Below, in pieces: positions 43,501 to 52,241 of a stretch of DNA of 64,000 bases. Both the position numbers and the translations under genes were made by a program. Position 1 is the first letter of the stretch. Every line of letters starts with the position of its first letter. Below the pieces are notes generated by a model. It worked only from the letters and a program-made list of their open reading frames with translations. It was not told where the DNA came from and did not search any database. Source of the DNA: Flagellimonas okinawensis (GTDB lineage: Bacteria > Bacteroidota > Bacteroidia > Flavobacteriales > Flavobacteriaceae). The stretch spans positions 372,001 to 436,000 of the forward strand of contig NZ_JARFVA010000003.1 of NCBI RefSeq assembly GCF_029194005.1. The letters are read 5' to 3'.

Positions 43501-46266
43501 TCAAAATTTAAAATTATATGTTATCGAAGGCACCGGAATCGAGAAAATTGAGCTTTTATAAGCCTTTACATCTCCGTTCTCCGTGGTATAAAATACAGAG
43601 TAGGGATTGTTCCTGCCCAGGACATTGTACACCGAAATAGTCCAGAAACTATGCCCGACTTTATTGAGCTTATGGTTCCCTTCAATATTGAAACCAAGAT
43701 CTAATCGGTAAAAGTCCGGAATGCGATAACTATTACGGTCACTATAGACCGCATATTCCGCATCGTTAAAGGTAAAGTTGCCCACTGGCACGGTTACAGG
43801 CCTTCCTGTTTGATACACAAAGTTTGCGGAAAGACTGAATCTTCTTGTGAACTTATAGTTCGCGACCATGCTCAAATCGTGTGGTTTATCAAAGTTGGAA
43901 GCAAAAAAATCTCCATTGTTCACTCTTTCTTCCTCAAACTCGCTATCCAATTTCAAGAAGGACCTTGAATAGGTGTAGCCCAACCAACCATTCAGCTTGC
44001 CTCTATTCTTTCTGATCAAGAATTCAACACCATAGGACTTACCTTCGCCCTGCAGCACTTCGGTCTCTACGTTCTCGTTCATCAACAATTGCGCTCCTGT
44101 TTTAAAATCAAGTACTTTATTGCTTGTTTTATAGAACCCTTCCAGACTTATCTCATAGGCATCGGCATCCAAGTTTTTAAATATTCCGAACGAATATTGG
44201 TGGCCTTTTTGCGGTTCTATGTTGAGGTCGGAGAGTTTCCATGTATCAATGGGGGAGATCGTGGTATTATTGGTAAGAATATGGACGTATTGAATAGATC
44301 GGTTATAACCCGCTTTTAAGGAAAGGCTCGGTGTGATAAGATATCTCGCACCCGCCCTAATCTCCGGTCCACCATAGGTTTCTATTACTTCGTTGTTGCC
44401 ATATTGAATAGTATCCCTAACACTTCCCTGATTCTTGGGAGCACCCTCCTCATATTCGTACTGGGTCTGTTCCCCAAGGGCCATAAAGGTTGAATATCGC
44501 ATTCCCAGATCAACTGCTAATTTTTTAGTGATGTTATAATTGGCCGATAAATAAGCCGCTGCCTCCAAGGCACGTTCTTTTTCCAATGAATTGTACTCAA
44601 TGGAGGACCCATCGTTCAGAGGTTCCAAAGTACCGGGCTCCACGGCATATAATTTGCCTTCTACGCCATAGTTGAACCTTAGGTCGGTACTGTGCAAGTA
44701 ATCCATATTTATCCGTGCCTCCGTCTCATTGATCTTATAGCCCAGATCAAAATCGTTATTGGCACCTCGTTCATACTCGATATTAAAGGTATAGCTACTG
44801 TTGGCCAATTGCACCTCGGACAAATGTTTGTCATTGAACCTATGTTGCCACCTCAACGATACAAGTCGGTTATCGTAGATGTATAGCGAGTCGGACGAAA
44901 TACTAAAGTTATCCTTGCTGTAATAGGCCGTTGCCTTTACCCTATTGTTTTCGTTTACCTGGTGTGTGTAGTTTATTATTCCATCGTAAAATGATGCACG
45001 GCTTTTGCTCAACGACTGCTCTTTCATGGATCTTAGAATCCAATTGGCATATGCCCCTCTGGCACCAAACATAAGGGATGATTTTCCTTTGACTATCGGG
45101 GTCTCCATAACCAAATTACCAGTCACCGGTCCCAAAGAGGCTTCCCCTTTAAATTCGGTATTGTCACCATCCTTAGTTTTAATATCGAACACCGATGACA
45201 ATCTCCCTCCGAATTTTGCCGGTATATTTCCTTTATACACTTCCAATTGACCAATGGAAAAAGGGTTGATCGCTGAGAAAATTCCAAAAAAGTGTTGTGG
45301 GTTGTACAAGGTGGCACCATCGAAAAGCACCAAGTTTTGGTCGGCCTTTCCTCCCCTAACGTTAAATCCTGTGGCTCCTTCCCCTGCAGAGGATATCCCC
45401 GGAAGTGCGGTAGCGACCTTTAATACATCCCTTTCCCCAAGAACTAATGGGATTGTTTTGCTTTCTTCGCTATCTATTTCCTCGGTGCCACTAACGGTTT
45501 CTTCTATGTTTTTATAAATGTCCCCTTGGACCACTACCTCATCTAACTGTTCTACGCTTTCCTCAAACACAAGATCCAAGGTCCCATCATTAAATACAAT
45601 TATTTCCTTTTCAGAACGCTCTATCCCCAAAGCCCTGAACTTCAATATATTGGAACCAGCAGGCAGCTCAATTCGATAAAAACCCTCAAAACTGGTAACT
45701 GCAAGCAATTGATTGTTCTCGGTAGATATCGTCATATCCGGAATAGGATCGCCCGATTCAAAATTGGTAATATTCCCAGATAGAATGTATGTATCCTTTG
45801 ATCGTGTTCCTGTTTCCCTACCCACTCGTATGGTCTCCATACTTTTGGCGACCACCTTATCTTGGTTCCCATAAAAAATCGGAGCCACTTTTTGAGACGC
45901 GGTAACCTTTTCCACCTCGGTGGTATCCTTTCCGAAAAATCCTTCTGGTAGCTTACCGTAGATGGTATTGTTATTCGTGAGTATCACTTTGTCCGGTAGA
46001 TACAAAAAATAGTTCACCGTGGTTCCTTCCAATAAATCGTCCAAAATGAAGCCAATATCCTTTCTAACAAAACTTTTTTGAATGAGGCTATCGGTAAACC
46101 AATCCTTTAGGTAAAAAATCTTGAAATCCGAACTCGAGTTAATTTGCTCAAATGCTTCCGCTCGTGATATATTATCAAAAGTGATGGATATTTCCTTATC
46201 ACCAACCTGTGAGTGGGCTGCTTTGGATACCAAAGCAAACAGAATCAACACTAAACATTTCCTCAT
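43501..46266 (-). CDS. TonB-dependent receptor with N-terminal STN-like domain
   Basis: 921 residues with a signal peptide (LVLILFALVSKAAHSQ). An STN-like domain (EISITFDNISRAEAFEQI to VILTNN, about 24-98) is followed by a carboxypeptidase-regulatory barrel (GNITNFESGDPIPDMTISTE, about 163-245), a plug (LPGISSAGEGATGFNVRGGKADQNLVL) and a 22-strand-type barrel ending in SIPVPSITYNFKF. It imports an unknown ligand across the outer membrane using TonB energy. The STN domain usually signals to an anti-sigma factor, none of which is in the window. Overlaps the upstream gene by four bases (ATGA). Confidence 0.92.
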   Translation of the reverse strand: MRKCLVLILFALVSKAAHSQVGDKEISITFDNISRAEAFEQINSSSDFKIFYLKDWFTDSLIQKSFVRKDIGFILDDLLEGTTVNYFLYLPDKVILTNNNTIYGKLPEGFFGKDTTEVEKVTASQKVAPIFYGNQDKVVAKSMETIRVGRETGTRSKDTYILSGNITNFESGDPIPDMTISTENNQLLAVTSFEGFYRIELPAGSNILKFRALGIERSEKEIIVFNDGTLDLVFEESVEQLDEVVVQGDIYKNIEETVSGTEEIDSEESKTIPLVLGERDVLKVATALPGISSAGEGATGFNVRGGKADQNLVLFDGATLYNPQHFFGIFSAINPFSIGQLEVYKGNIPAKFGGRLSSVFDIKTKDGDNTEFKGEASLGPVTGNLVMETPIVKGKSSLMFGARGAYANWILRSMKEQSLSKSRASFYDGIINYTHQVNENNRVKATAYYSKDNFSISSDSLYIYDNRLVSLRWQHRFNDKHLSEVQLANSSYTFNIEYERGANNDFDLGYKINETEARINMDYLHSTDLRFNYGVEGKLYAVEPGTLEPLNDGSSIEYNSLEKERALEAAAYLSANYNITKKLAVDLGMRYSTFMALGEQTQYEYEEGAPKNQGSVRDTIQYGNNEVIETYGGPEIRAGARYLITPSLSLKAGYNRSIQYVHILTNNTTISPIDTWKLSDLNIEPQKGHQYSFGIFKNLDADAYEISLEGFYKTSNKVLDFKTGAQLLMNENVETEVLQGEGKSYGVEFLIRKNRGKLNGWLGYTYSRSFLKLDSEFEEERVNNGDFFASNFDKPHDLSMVANYKFTRRFSLSANFVYQTGRPVTVPVGNFTFNDAEYAVYSDRNSYRIPDFYRLDLGFNIEGNHKLNKVGHSFWTISVYNVLGRNNPYSVFYTTENGDVKAYKSSIFSIPVPSITYNFKF

Positions 46267-46988
46267 ATTTGGACTGAGTTTACCAGTTTATTGAACAGCA
46301 GCTTAAAGAATGTATCCTTGTCTGTTCGATATGCAATTCTGTTTTCCTTAAAAAAACTGCGCAAATCTTTCTTTTTTTCTGTGAATATAGAATTCCAATT
46401 TCCTCTTGAGTTCGCGTCTTCCAGAACACCTTGGTACAATAAAATGTAATCCACTGTATCTTCATACTCGATCACTACCTGGCTTTCTTTTCTGGTCTCC
46501 ACTCTTTTTTTGGTATATTTTTTTAATAGAAGGTTTTCACCTGAACTTTCCAACACTTCCACATAACCGTACTGTTCAGCACCTTCTATATTTACATCCA
46601 ATTTTATAAAGCGATGGCCCTCAATTGTAAATTCCTCCACCTTGTTCTTAACCAACCTCACCAACAATCCTGTCGGCCTGTATTTTGGTGTGGCCAAAAG
46701 CTCATCCAAGTGAACATGGTATTTTACATTCTGTCCAAAATAGGGCTGACCATCAAAAACAAAATCTGCTTCGGTGAAATCACTTTGTAAAAAAAAAGGG
46801 TGTGTAGTCGAGGCTGTGGAAAGCCTTTCTCTAAATATGGGTCCATTGTACAATTCCATGTTTTGTTCACCCATGATTGAATCGAAAACAGAATACACCT
46901 GATGGTCGCTGTCAACCATTTGACCCTGAGCACAAAAAGGGTTCAGCAACATTAAAACAAGTAATGATACCCCAAGAATATAATTCAC
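46263..46988 (-). CDS. Secreted protein, first gene of the TonB/DUF4249 operon
   Basis: 241 residues starting at GTG (46988), with a signal peptide (VSLLVLMLLNPFCAQ). The mature part (YFGQNVKYHVHLDELLATPKY, FIKLDVNIEGAEQYGYVEVLE, TVDYILLYQGVLEDA) is a beta-rich domain that I do not recognise, but genes of this size precede TonB/DUF4249 sets in other Flavobacteria. The gene is translationally coupled to the receptor by an ATGA overlap. The 212-base region upstream (46989-47200) holds no gene; its only feature is a weak hairpin TTGACT/AGTCAA at 47161-47178. Confidence 0.72.
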   Translation of the reverse strand: MNYILGVSLLVLMLLNPFCAQGQMVDSDHQVYSVFDSIMGEQNMELYNGPIFRERLSTASTTHPFFLQSDFTEADFVFDGQPYFGQNVKYHVHLDELLATPKYRPTGLLVRLVKNKVEEFTIEGHRFIKLDVNIEGAEQYGYVEVLESSGENLLLKKYTKKRVETRKESQVVIEYEDTVDYILLYQGVLEDANSRGNWNSIFTEKKKDLRSFFKENRIAYRTDKDTFFKLLFNKLVNSVQI

Positions 46989-47200
46989 TGATAATCTAAA
47001 ATGAGAGATGGTTAGAGGTTTTTGATTGGTGAATATGAAAAGAATAGTTCTATGGTAAATATAGGATTTTGATTACGATTAATTCATGCAGTATTATTTT
47101 TTTAACTTTTTGTAAACAAATTTTAAATCGAATTGAAATTTGACAAAGGATATGTTATAATTGACTTTTCCGAGTCAAATTTATATTCCTTTACACACCC

Positions 47201-48238
47201 TTATTTCTTTAAAATACTGGGCAAATAACCGAGGGTACGCTTAAATGCCTTGGTAAAATGCTGCGGGTTGGCATAACCGACCTCGTGTGCAGCCTGGGCA
47301 ATGGTCATACTTTTATTTTTTATCAGTTTTCTTGCCATTTCCATGCGCAAACGGGTAATGTATTTGAAAATCGTATTACCGTAAACAAGCTTAAAATCCT
47401 TTTTCAATTTTGATTCGTTAAAACCTGCTATCGCTGCCAAATCGGAAATGTTAAGATTGCTGCTCAAATTGGATTTGATATAATCCTCGACCATACATAA
47501 ACTGTCAAAATCGGATTTTGGCAAATTATGGTTTACCAACGACTTGCTCCTGCCATTGGCCTCGATCAGCAGATTTACCAAAAGTGTTACGAGTTTAGAT
47601 TGTAAATAAGTATGTTTCAACTTGCCTTGAAATGGACAATTGGTAATTTCATCCAAAACAAGTTCCAGTTCCGGGGTAATGGAGCGAGGCTTGTTCCAAA
47701 AAACAAAAGGTTCTTCACTATTTATGGCCTCACTAACATTGGCCCAAACCTTTTCATAGTCATCCCCTGCCAATTGTTTGATTAATTCCGAGGTAAAAAC
47801 CAGTTCCAAGGTCTTTCTCGAACCCTCTTTGTATTCCAAAGTACCATTGGCTCGGGGCAGGTAAAACATATTGTAATGAAAAGAAGGTATTTCCAGCAAA
47901 GGTCGAGATCCGTCCTTTGGCACATATCTAAAGTTGCCGGCAATCTCAAAATGAATCACAAATACCGAAAAATCACTGGACACCTGAAAACTATAGCCCT
48001 TGGTTGAACGGATGTCCTTCCTCACTACAAAAATCCCATCCAATTGCTGTTCATGAATTTCTCCCTCTACATCCTCCAAGTCAATCGGTATCAAATTTTC
48101 TACCAACTCCTTACCCCTAAAGTTTTTCGGATATTCCTTGAGGTAAACACTGTTTCTGAACAGATGGCTTTTTAAGATTGATTGCATTACTTCCTTTTGC
48201 GTATGTAAAACTTCCTTTTGCGGTACCTCTCCATCCAA
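47201..48238 (-). CDS. AraC family transcriptional regulator
   Basis: 345 residues. The C-terminal 100 residues carry the two AraC helix-turn-helix motifs (LNISDLAAIAGFNESKLKKDF and MTIAQAAHEVGYANPQHFTKAF, ending RTLGYLPSILKK). The N-terminal part is of the type found in PchR-like siderophore regulators (FVIHFEIAGNFRYV and YNMFYLPRANG), not the sugar-binding cupin. It is divergent from the TonB receptor at 48311, 72 bases away, and the gap contains two palindromes that it probably binds. Likely activator of the receptor in response to an iron-siderophore; inference from context. Confidence 0.9.
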   Translation of the reverse strand: MDGEVPQKEVLHTQKEVMQSILKSHLFRNSVYLKEYPKNFRGKELVENLIPIDLEDVEGEIHEQQLDGIFVVRKDIRSTKGYSFQVSSDFSVFVIHFEIAGNFRYVPKDGSRPLLEIPSFHYNMFYLPRANGTLEYKEGSRKTLELVFTSELIKQLAGDDYEKVWANVSEAINSEEPFVFWNKPRSITPELELVLDEITNCPFQGKLKHTYLQSKLVTLLVNLLIEANGRSKSLVNHNLPKSDFDSLCMVEDYIKSNLSSNLNISDLAAIAGFNESKLKKDFKLVYGNTIFKYITRLRMEMARKLIKNKSMTIAQAAHEVGYANPQHFTKAFKRTLGYLPSILKK

Positions 48239-48247
48239 CTCCCGTTT

Positions 48248-48282
48248 TAGATTTGCAAATCTAATTTATTTAGATTAAATCT
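48248..48282. promoter_or_regulatory. Two tandem palindromic operators between the AraC regulator and its TonB receptor
   Basis: Box 1 is the perfect 16-base palindrome TAGATTTGCAAATCTA (48248-48263). Box 2 is AGATT-A-AATCT (48272-48282) with the same half site. Their centres are about 21.5 bases apart, two helical turns. Each half of box 1 is also a -7 promoter sequence (TAGATTTG) on its own strand, so binding would control both genes. Confidence 0.65.
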
Positions 48283-48310
48283 TAATAAAGATAATACTTT
48301 TAACACTGAA

Positions 48311-50728
48311 ATGGGCAAACACCTCTTTACCGTACTCTTCTTGAGCATTATATCCCTACAAGCGCAAAACAACTCCGAGGGAGTTGTTTTTGGGAGAATT
48401 CAATCGGAAGACGGCCAACCATTGACCTACGCCACCATTGTTTTGGAAGGAACCGACCACGGTACACTTTCGGATGCGGATGGTAATTTTGAGATAAATG
48501 TTCCTTACGGCAAATACACCCTCTCCGTTACATTTGTGGGCTACTTTAAAGCCACAAAGGCCATTGAAACCCAACCTGATAATAGGAGGGTAAGAACTAA
48601 TTTTATTTTAAAGGAAAACACCGAAATCCTTGAAGGGGTAACCGTGAACGGTAAGACCAAGGAAACCGAACTGGAGACAAAAGGTTTCGCCGTAAATGCC
48701 GTCGAGACCAAAGAGGCCGGCCTTCGGAACATACAGGCCAATGAATTATTGAACACCACTGTTGGGGTAAAAATTCGTCAAAACGGAGGTCTCGGTTCCA
48801 ATGTGGAATACTCACTGAACGGGTTATCCGGTAGTGCCGTTCGAATATTCATAGACGGGATTCCCATTTCCACATATGGCTCTTCCTTTAACCTAAATAG
48901 TATTCCCCCCTCCATGATCAAACAGATCGAGGTCTACAAAGGGGTCGTACCCGGTCATTTGGCAGATGATGCGCTGGGAGGCGCCATAAATATCCAGTTA
49001 CACCAAGAAGCAAGGAACAATTTTAACGCCTCGGTATCCTACGGCTCATTCAACACCTTTCAAGCCAGTGCAAATGGTGTCTATCGTTTTGATAAATCCG
49101 GATTCACCGTAAAAGCTTCTGTTTTTCACAATTACTCGGATAACGATTACGAAGTTTCCGGCAGGAGCGTCGTGGTTACTGGAATCGGAGGAGTACAAAC
49201 ACCAATAACCGCAAAACGTTTCAATGATGCGTATAGATCCACCGGGGGCATGGTGCAAATCGGTTACACCGATGTAAAATGGGCCGATCAATTTTTTGTT
49301 GGAATAACAGGTTCCGATGATTATAAAGAGGTACAACATGGGGCCTTTATGACCATAACTCCCTATAAGGACAGATTCATGGAATCTGACGCTTTATTGG
49401 CAAATCTAACCTATCAAAAAAGAGACCTTTTCACCAAAGGCTTGGACCTGAGCATTCATGGCCTTTATGGCAAACGTAACCGTGCGGTAAACGATACCGT
49501 CGCCTGGGCTTACAGTTGGAATGGTGAAAGAGCCATCGACTTTAGGGGCAATGAATACCAATACTCATGGGGCTCCCAACAAGAAGGCGGGCCCACCTTG
49601 GCCAAGATCAACAGAAATGTGGCTTCTATAAGAACAGGACTTTCTTATGCCATAAACAGAAACAATAAAATTTTACTCAACCATGTCTACAACGGCATTG
49701 ACCGGGAGGACAGTGATGAACTAAGGTCCGTCCTTGAAAATACGTTCAGTGGAACAAGGGATTTGCGCAAAAACATCTATTCCCTGACCTACGAATTAAA
49801 TGCCTTCGACAACAGGTTAAAAACCAGTTTGTTCGGGAAATATTACCAACAAAAAACCACAAGTATAGATCCGGCTATAGTTACGGATTCAGAAGGAAAC
49901 AATCAAATTGTGGATGAAATAGTAAGCAGCAACAAAACCTATGAAGGGTATGGTTTTGCACTTTCGTATGCCCTGTTTCCAAACCTTACTTTGCTTTCAT
50001 CTGCTGAAAAAGCGGTAAGACTGCCGAACGAAACCGAAATTTTTGGTAATGATGGTGACAACGTTGTGGCCAATTCGAGTATAGATCCAGAGCAAAGCAA
50101 CAATTATAACCTCGGGTTTAGACTTGGGACCTTCTCGGTAAAGAAACATGACTTTGGTATTTCCACCAACTTTTTTGTTCGAAACATAAAGGATAGGATA
50201 GGCTTGCCCATAGAAACATCCTTAAATGTGGACGATGAGCTGATCTTATACGTGAACCAAGGCAGCGGGACTTCCATTGGATTCGACGCACAATTGGATT
50301 ATACCTACAATAACAACTTGGGAGTGAATTTTAACATCTCCCGATTTGACCTGACCGTAGAAAACAGAGGTGTTGAAATTGATGTCCCCAACACCCCATT
50401 TTTCACGATGAACGGAAGCTTGCGATATGCTTTCAACAATTTGATCCAGAAGAACTCCAGACTAAACCTTTTCTATACCATGTATTTTACCGGCGAGTTC
50501 TCCTATCTGGTTCCACAAGGCTCAAATACGGTGGGGGATGATTTTTTCAAGGTTCCGGAACAACTATCCCAAGATCTTGGGTTCAGTTACACCTTTCCCT
50601 ACAAAAAGTTCATACTGAGTTTCGACATCAAGAACATTTTTGATAGACCGGTATACGATAATCTTTCTGTACAAAAACCAGGTAGGGCATTCTACCTAAA
50701 ATTAAACTATATAATCAATTCAATTTAA
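48311..50728 (+). CDS. TonB-dependent receptor, siderophore-type
   Basis: 805 residues with a signal peptide (LFLSIISLQAQ). A carboxypeptidase-regulatory domain (GRIQSEDGQPLTYATIVLEG, about 26-110) precedes the plug (TVGVKIRQNGGLGSNVEYSLNG, IEVYKGVVPGHLADDALGGAINI) and a barrel that ends KPGRAFYLKLNYIINSI. FecA/BT-type receptors with this layout take up iron chelates. With the upstream AraC regulator and the downstream DUF4374 lipoprotein it forms a set resembling XusA-XusB of Bacteroides, which steal enterobactin; ligand here is not proven. Confidence 0.92.
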   Translation: MGKHLFTVLFLSIISLQAQNNSEGVVFGRIQSEDGQPLTYATIVLEGTDHGTLSDADGNFEINVPYGKYTLSVTFVGYFKATKAIETQPDNRRVRTNFILKENTEILEGVTVNGKTKETELETKGFAVNAVETKEAGLRNIQANELLNTTVGVKIRQNGGLGSNVEYSLNGLSGSAVRIFIDGIPISTYGSSFNLNSIPPSMIKQIEVYKGVVPGHLADDALGGAINIQLHQEARNNFNASVSYGSFNTFQASANGVYRFDKSGFTVKASVFHNYSDNDYEVSGRSVVVTGIGGVQTPITAKRFNDAYRSTGGMVQIGYTDVKWADQFFVGITGSDDYKEVQHGAFMTITPYKDRFMESDALLANLTYQKRDLFTKGLDLSIHGLYGKRNRAVNDTVAWAYSWNGERAIDFRGNEYQYSWGSQQEGGPTLAKINRNVASIRTGLSYAINRNNKILLNHVYNGIDREDSDELRSVLENTFSGTRDLRKNIYSLTYELNAFDNRLKTSLFGKYYQQKTTSIDPAIVTDSEGNNQIVDEIVSSNKTYEGYGFALSYALFPNLTLLSSAEKAVRLPNETEIFGNDGDNVVANSSIDPEQSNNYNLGFRLGTFSVKKHDFGISTNFFVRNIKDRIGLPIETSLNVDDELILYVNQGSGTSIGFDAQLDYTYNNNLGVNFNISRFDLTVENRGVEIDVPNTPFFTMNGSLRYAFNNLIQKNSRLNLFYTMYFTGEFSYLVPQGSNTVGDDFFKVPEQLSQDLGFSYTFPYKKFILSFDIKNIFDRPVYDNLSVQKPGRAFYLKLNYIINSI

Positions 50729-50745
50729 CTATTAAATACTATAAA

Positions 50746-52086
50746 ATGAGACGCAACTTATTAAATATGAAGTATTTGCCAGCTATACTGATCCTAACCA
50801 CATTGTTGGTATCCTGCAGCGATGACGACAACGGCGGAACACCGCCTCCTGTAGATCCGGTCGAAGAATCCCGATGGATCACCGTTGCTGCGGCCAGAAT
50901 GGGTGAAAATCCAGGGGATGGAAACGGCGGAACATTGATCTACTCTATTAGCAGTGAAGATGCAAAAGACCCGACCGTTTCCATTGAACCGTTCGATAAC
51001 GGTTTTATAGTGCCATCCAACCGAACCGCAAGATTACAATCTTCCGAAGATGGATCTACCATTTTTAATATCAGTTATGCCGGGGATACCGGAGGAAACT
51101 ATACCAAATATACTGTAGAGGGTGGTCAAAATTTTACCCAAACAGGTACACAGATAAGTATTGCACCATATGTGGGTTCCGCACCAAGATGGATCAAATT
51201 GTTTGATGGAGACCAGACAGGTTCAGCTGTATATGTGTCCACTGAGCATCAATTCGATGAAAATGACAACTATGTGAGAACAGAGGCCACCATGGGAGTT
51301 TTAACCCTAGATCTTGCAAATTCACAAATAAATGAATTCCAAGAGCACAGCATTGCCTTGAGTGCCGAAGAGGAAGCTCAGGGCTATTATATTTCCAGAA
51401 TCGATATGCCGGTACTCAACCAAGCCGGTGACAAATTATATATCGGGGCCCGGTTAAGTAAGGTTGACCCTGAGACCGCGGAGAGGGACAATGACTACGA
51501 GATCTTGGGATCAAAAACCATTGTACTGGATTATCCTTCACTCTTGAACCCGTCGGTAATTACTTCTACTGTTGGTCATGGGAATACCAATGGTTACCGA
51601 AGCATCAATGCATTTCTATACAATAGCAGTGTGTACCAAGCCAATCAAGGCGACCCAGATGGTTCACATATTCTAAAAATAGATGCTGACAACGAATACG
51701 ACAATTCATACGATTTTAATTTAGATGAAGCATTGGGCGTAGAAGATGCCTATATACTTGCCTGGAGGCCAGCATCAAATGGAAAAGCCGTCTTGGCCTA
51801 CCGTCACGCCGGGTCTGCTGAGGGTGTGGCCGGTGCTCAAGGGTTTTTCGCATTGGTGGATTTGGAGGCCCAAACGGCCCAGCGTATTGACGCCATTCCT
51901 TATGACCCTGATTTTTACCTGTTCCAATATCAAGGTTTTGTAGTGGATGGGACAGAAATCTATGTGACCCAGGCCCCTGTCGGTGAAAATGGGAACATTT
52001 ACATTATAGACACGGAAACTGGCGAGGTAACCCAAGGGGCCGAGCTAGTAAATGTTGAAGGAAGTCACTTTATTGGGACTTTTTAA
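50746..52086 (+). CDS. DUF4374 lipoprotein, XusB-like siderophore-binding candidate
   Basis: 446 residues with a lipoprotein signal (LTTLLVSCSDDDNGG; Cys near 25). The start ATG at 50746 lies 17 bases after the receptor; a second ATG at 50767 is possible. The body is a beta-propeller-like DUF4374 domain (WITVAAARMGENPGDGNGGTLIYSI, GYYISRIDMPVLNQAGDKLYIGARL, LAWRPASNGKAVLAYRHAG). In Bacteroides the DUF4374 protein XusB captures Fe-siderophores at the surface for a TonB receptor. By analogy this is the outer-surface ligand binder of the pair. A strong terminator closes the operon. Confidence 0.88.
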   Translation: MRRNLLNMKYLPAILILTTLLVSCSDDDNGGTPPPVDPVEESRWITVAAARMGENPGDGNGGTLIYSISSEDAKDPTVSIEPFDNGFIVPSNRTARLQSSEDGSTIFNISYAGDTGGNYTKYTVEGGQNFTQTGTQISIAPYVGSAPRWIKLFDGDQTGSAVYVSTEHQFDENDNYVRTEATMGVLTLDLANSQINEFQEHSIALSAEEEAQGYYISRIDMPVLNQAGDKLYIGARLSKVDPETAERDNDYEILGSKTIVLDYPSLLNPSVITSTVGHGNTNGYRSINAFLYNSSVYQANQGDPDGSHILKIDADNEYDNSYDFNLDEALGVEDAYILAWRPASNGKAVLAYRHAGSAEGVAGAQGFFALVDLEAQTAQRIDAIPYDPDFYLFQYQGFVVDGTEIYVTQAPVGENGNIYIIDTETGEVTQGAELVNVEGSHFIGTF

Positions 52087-52112
52087 CCTGAGGATGTATC
52101 AAAATCCGAATT

Positions 52113-52149
52113 GCTCCGTGAGATGTGCCTCTATCTCACGGAGCTTTTT
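52113..52149 (+). terminator. Rho-independent terminator of the TonB/DUF4374 operon
   Basis: GCTCCGTGAGAT (52113-52124) pairs perfectly with ATCTCACGGAGC (52133-52144) around an 8-base loop, then five T. Confidence 0.92.
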
Positions 52150-52241
52150 ATTTAAATCAACCATTCATCGTTTCTTTAGGAATATGTATCACTTAGCAAC
52201 ATGAGTAATCAGCCCCAGAATTGAGATGTAAGGCTGCCCAC

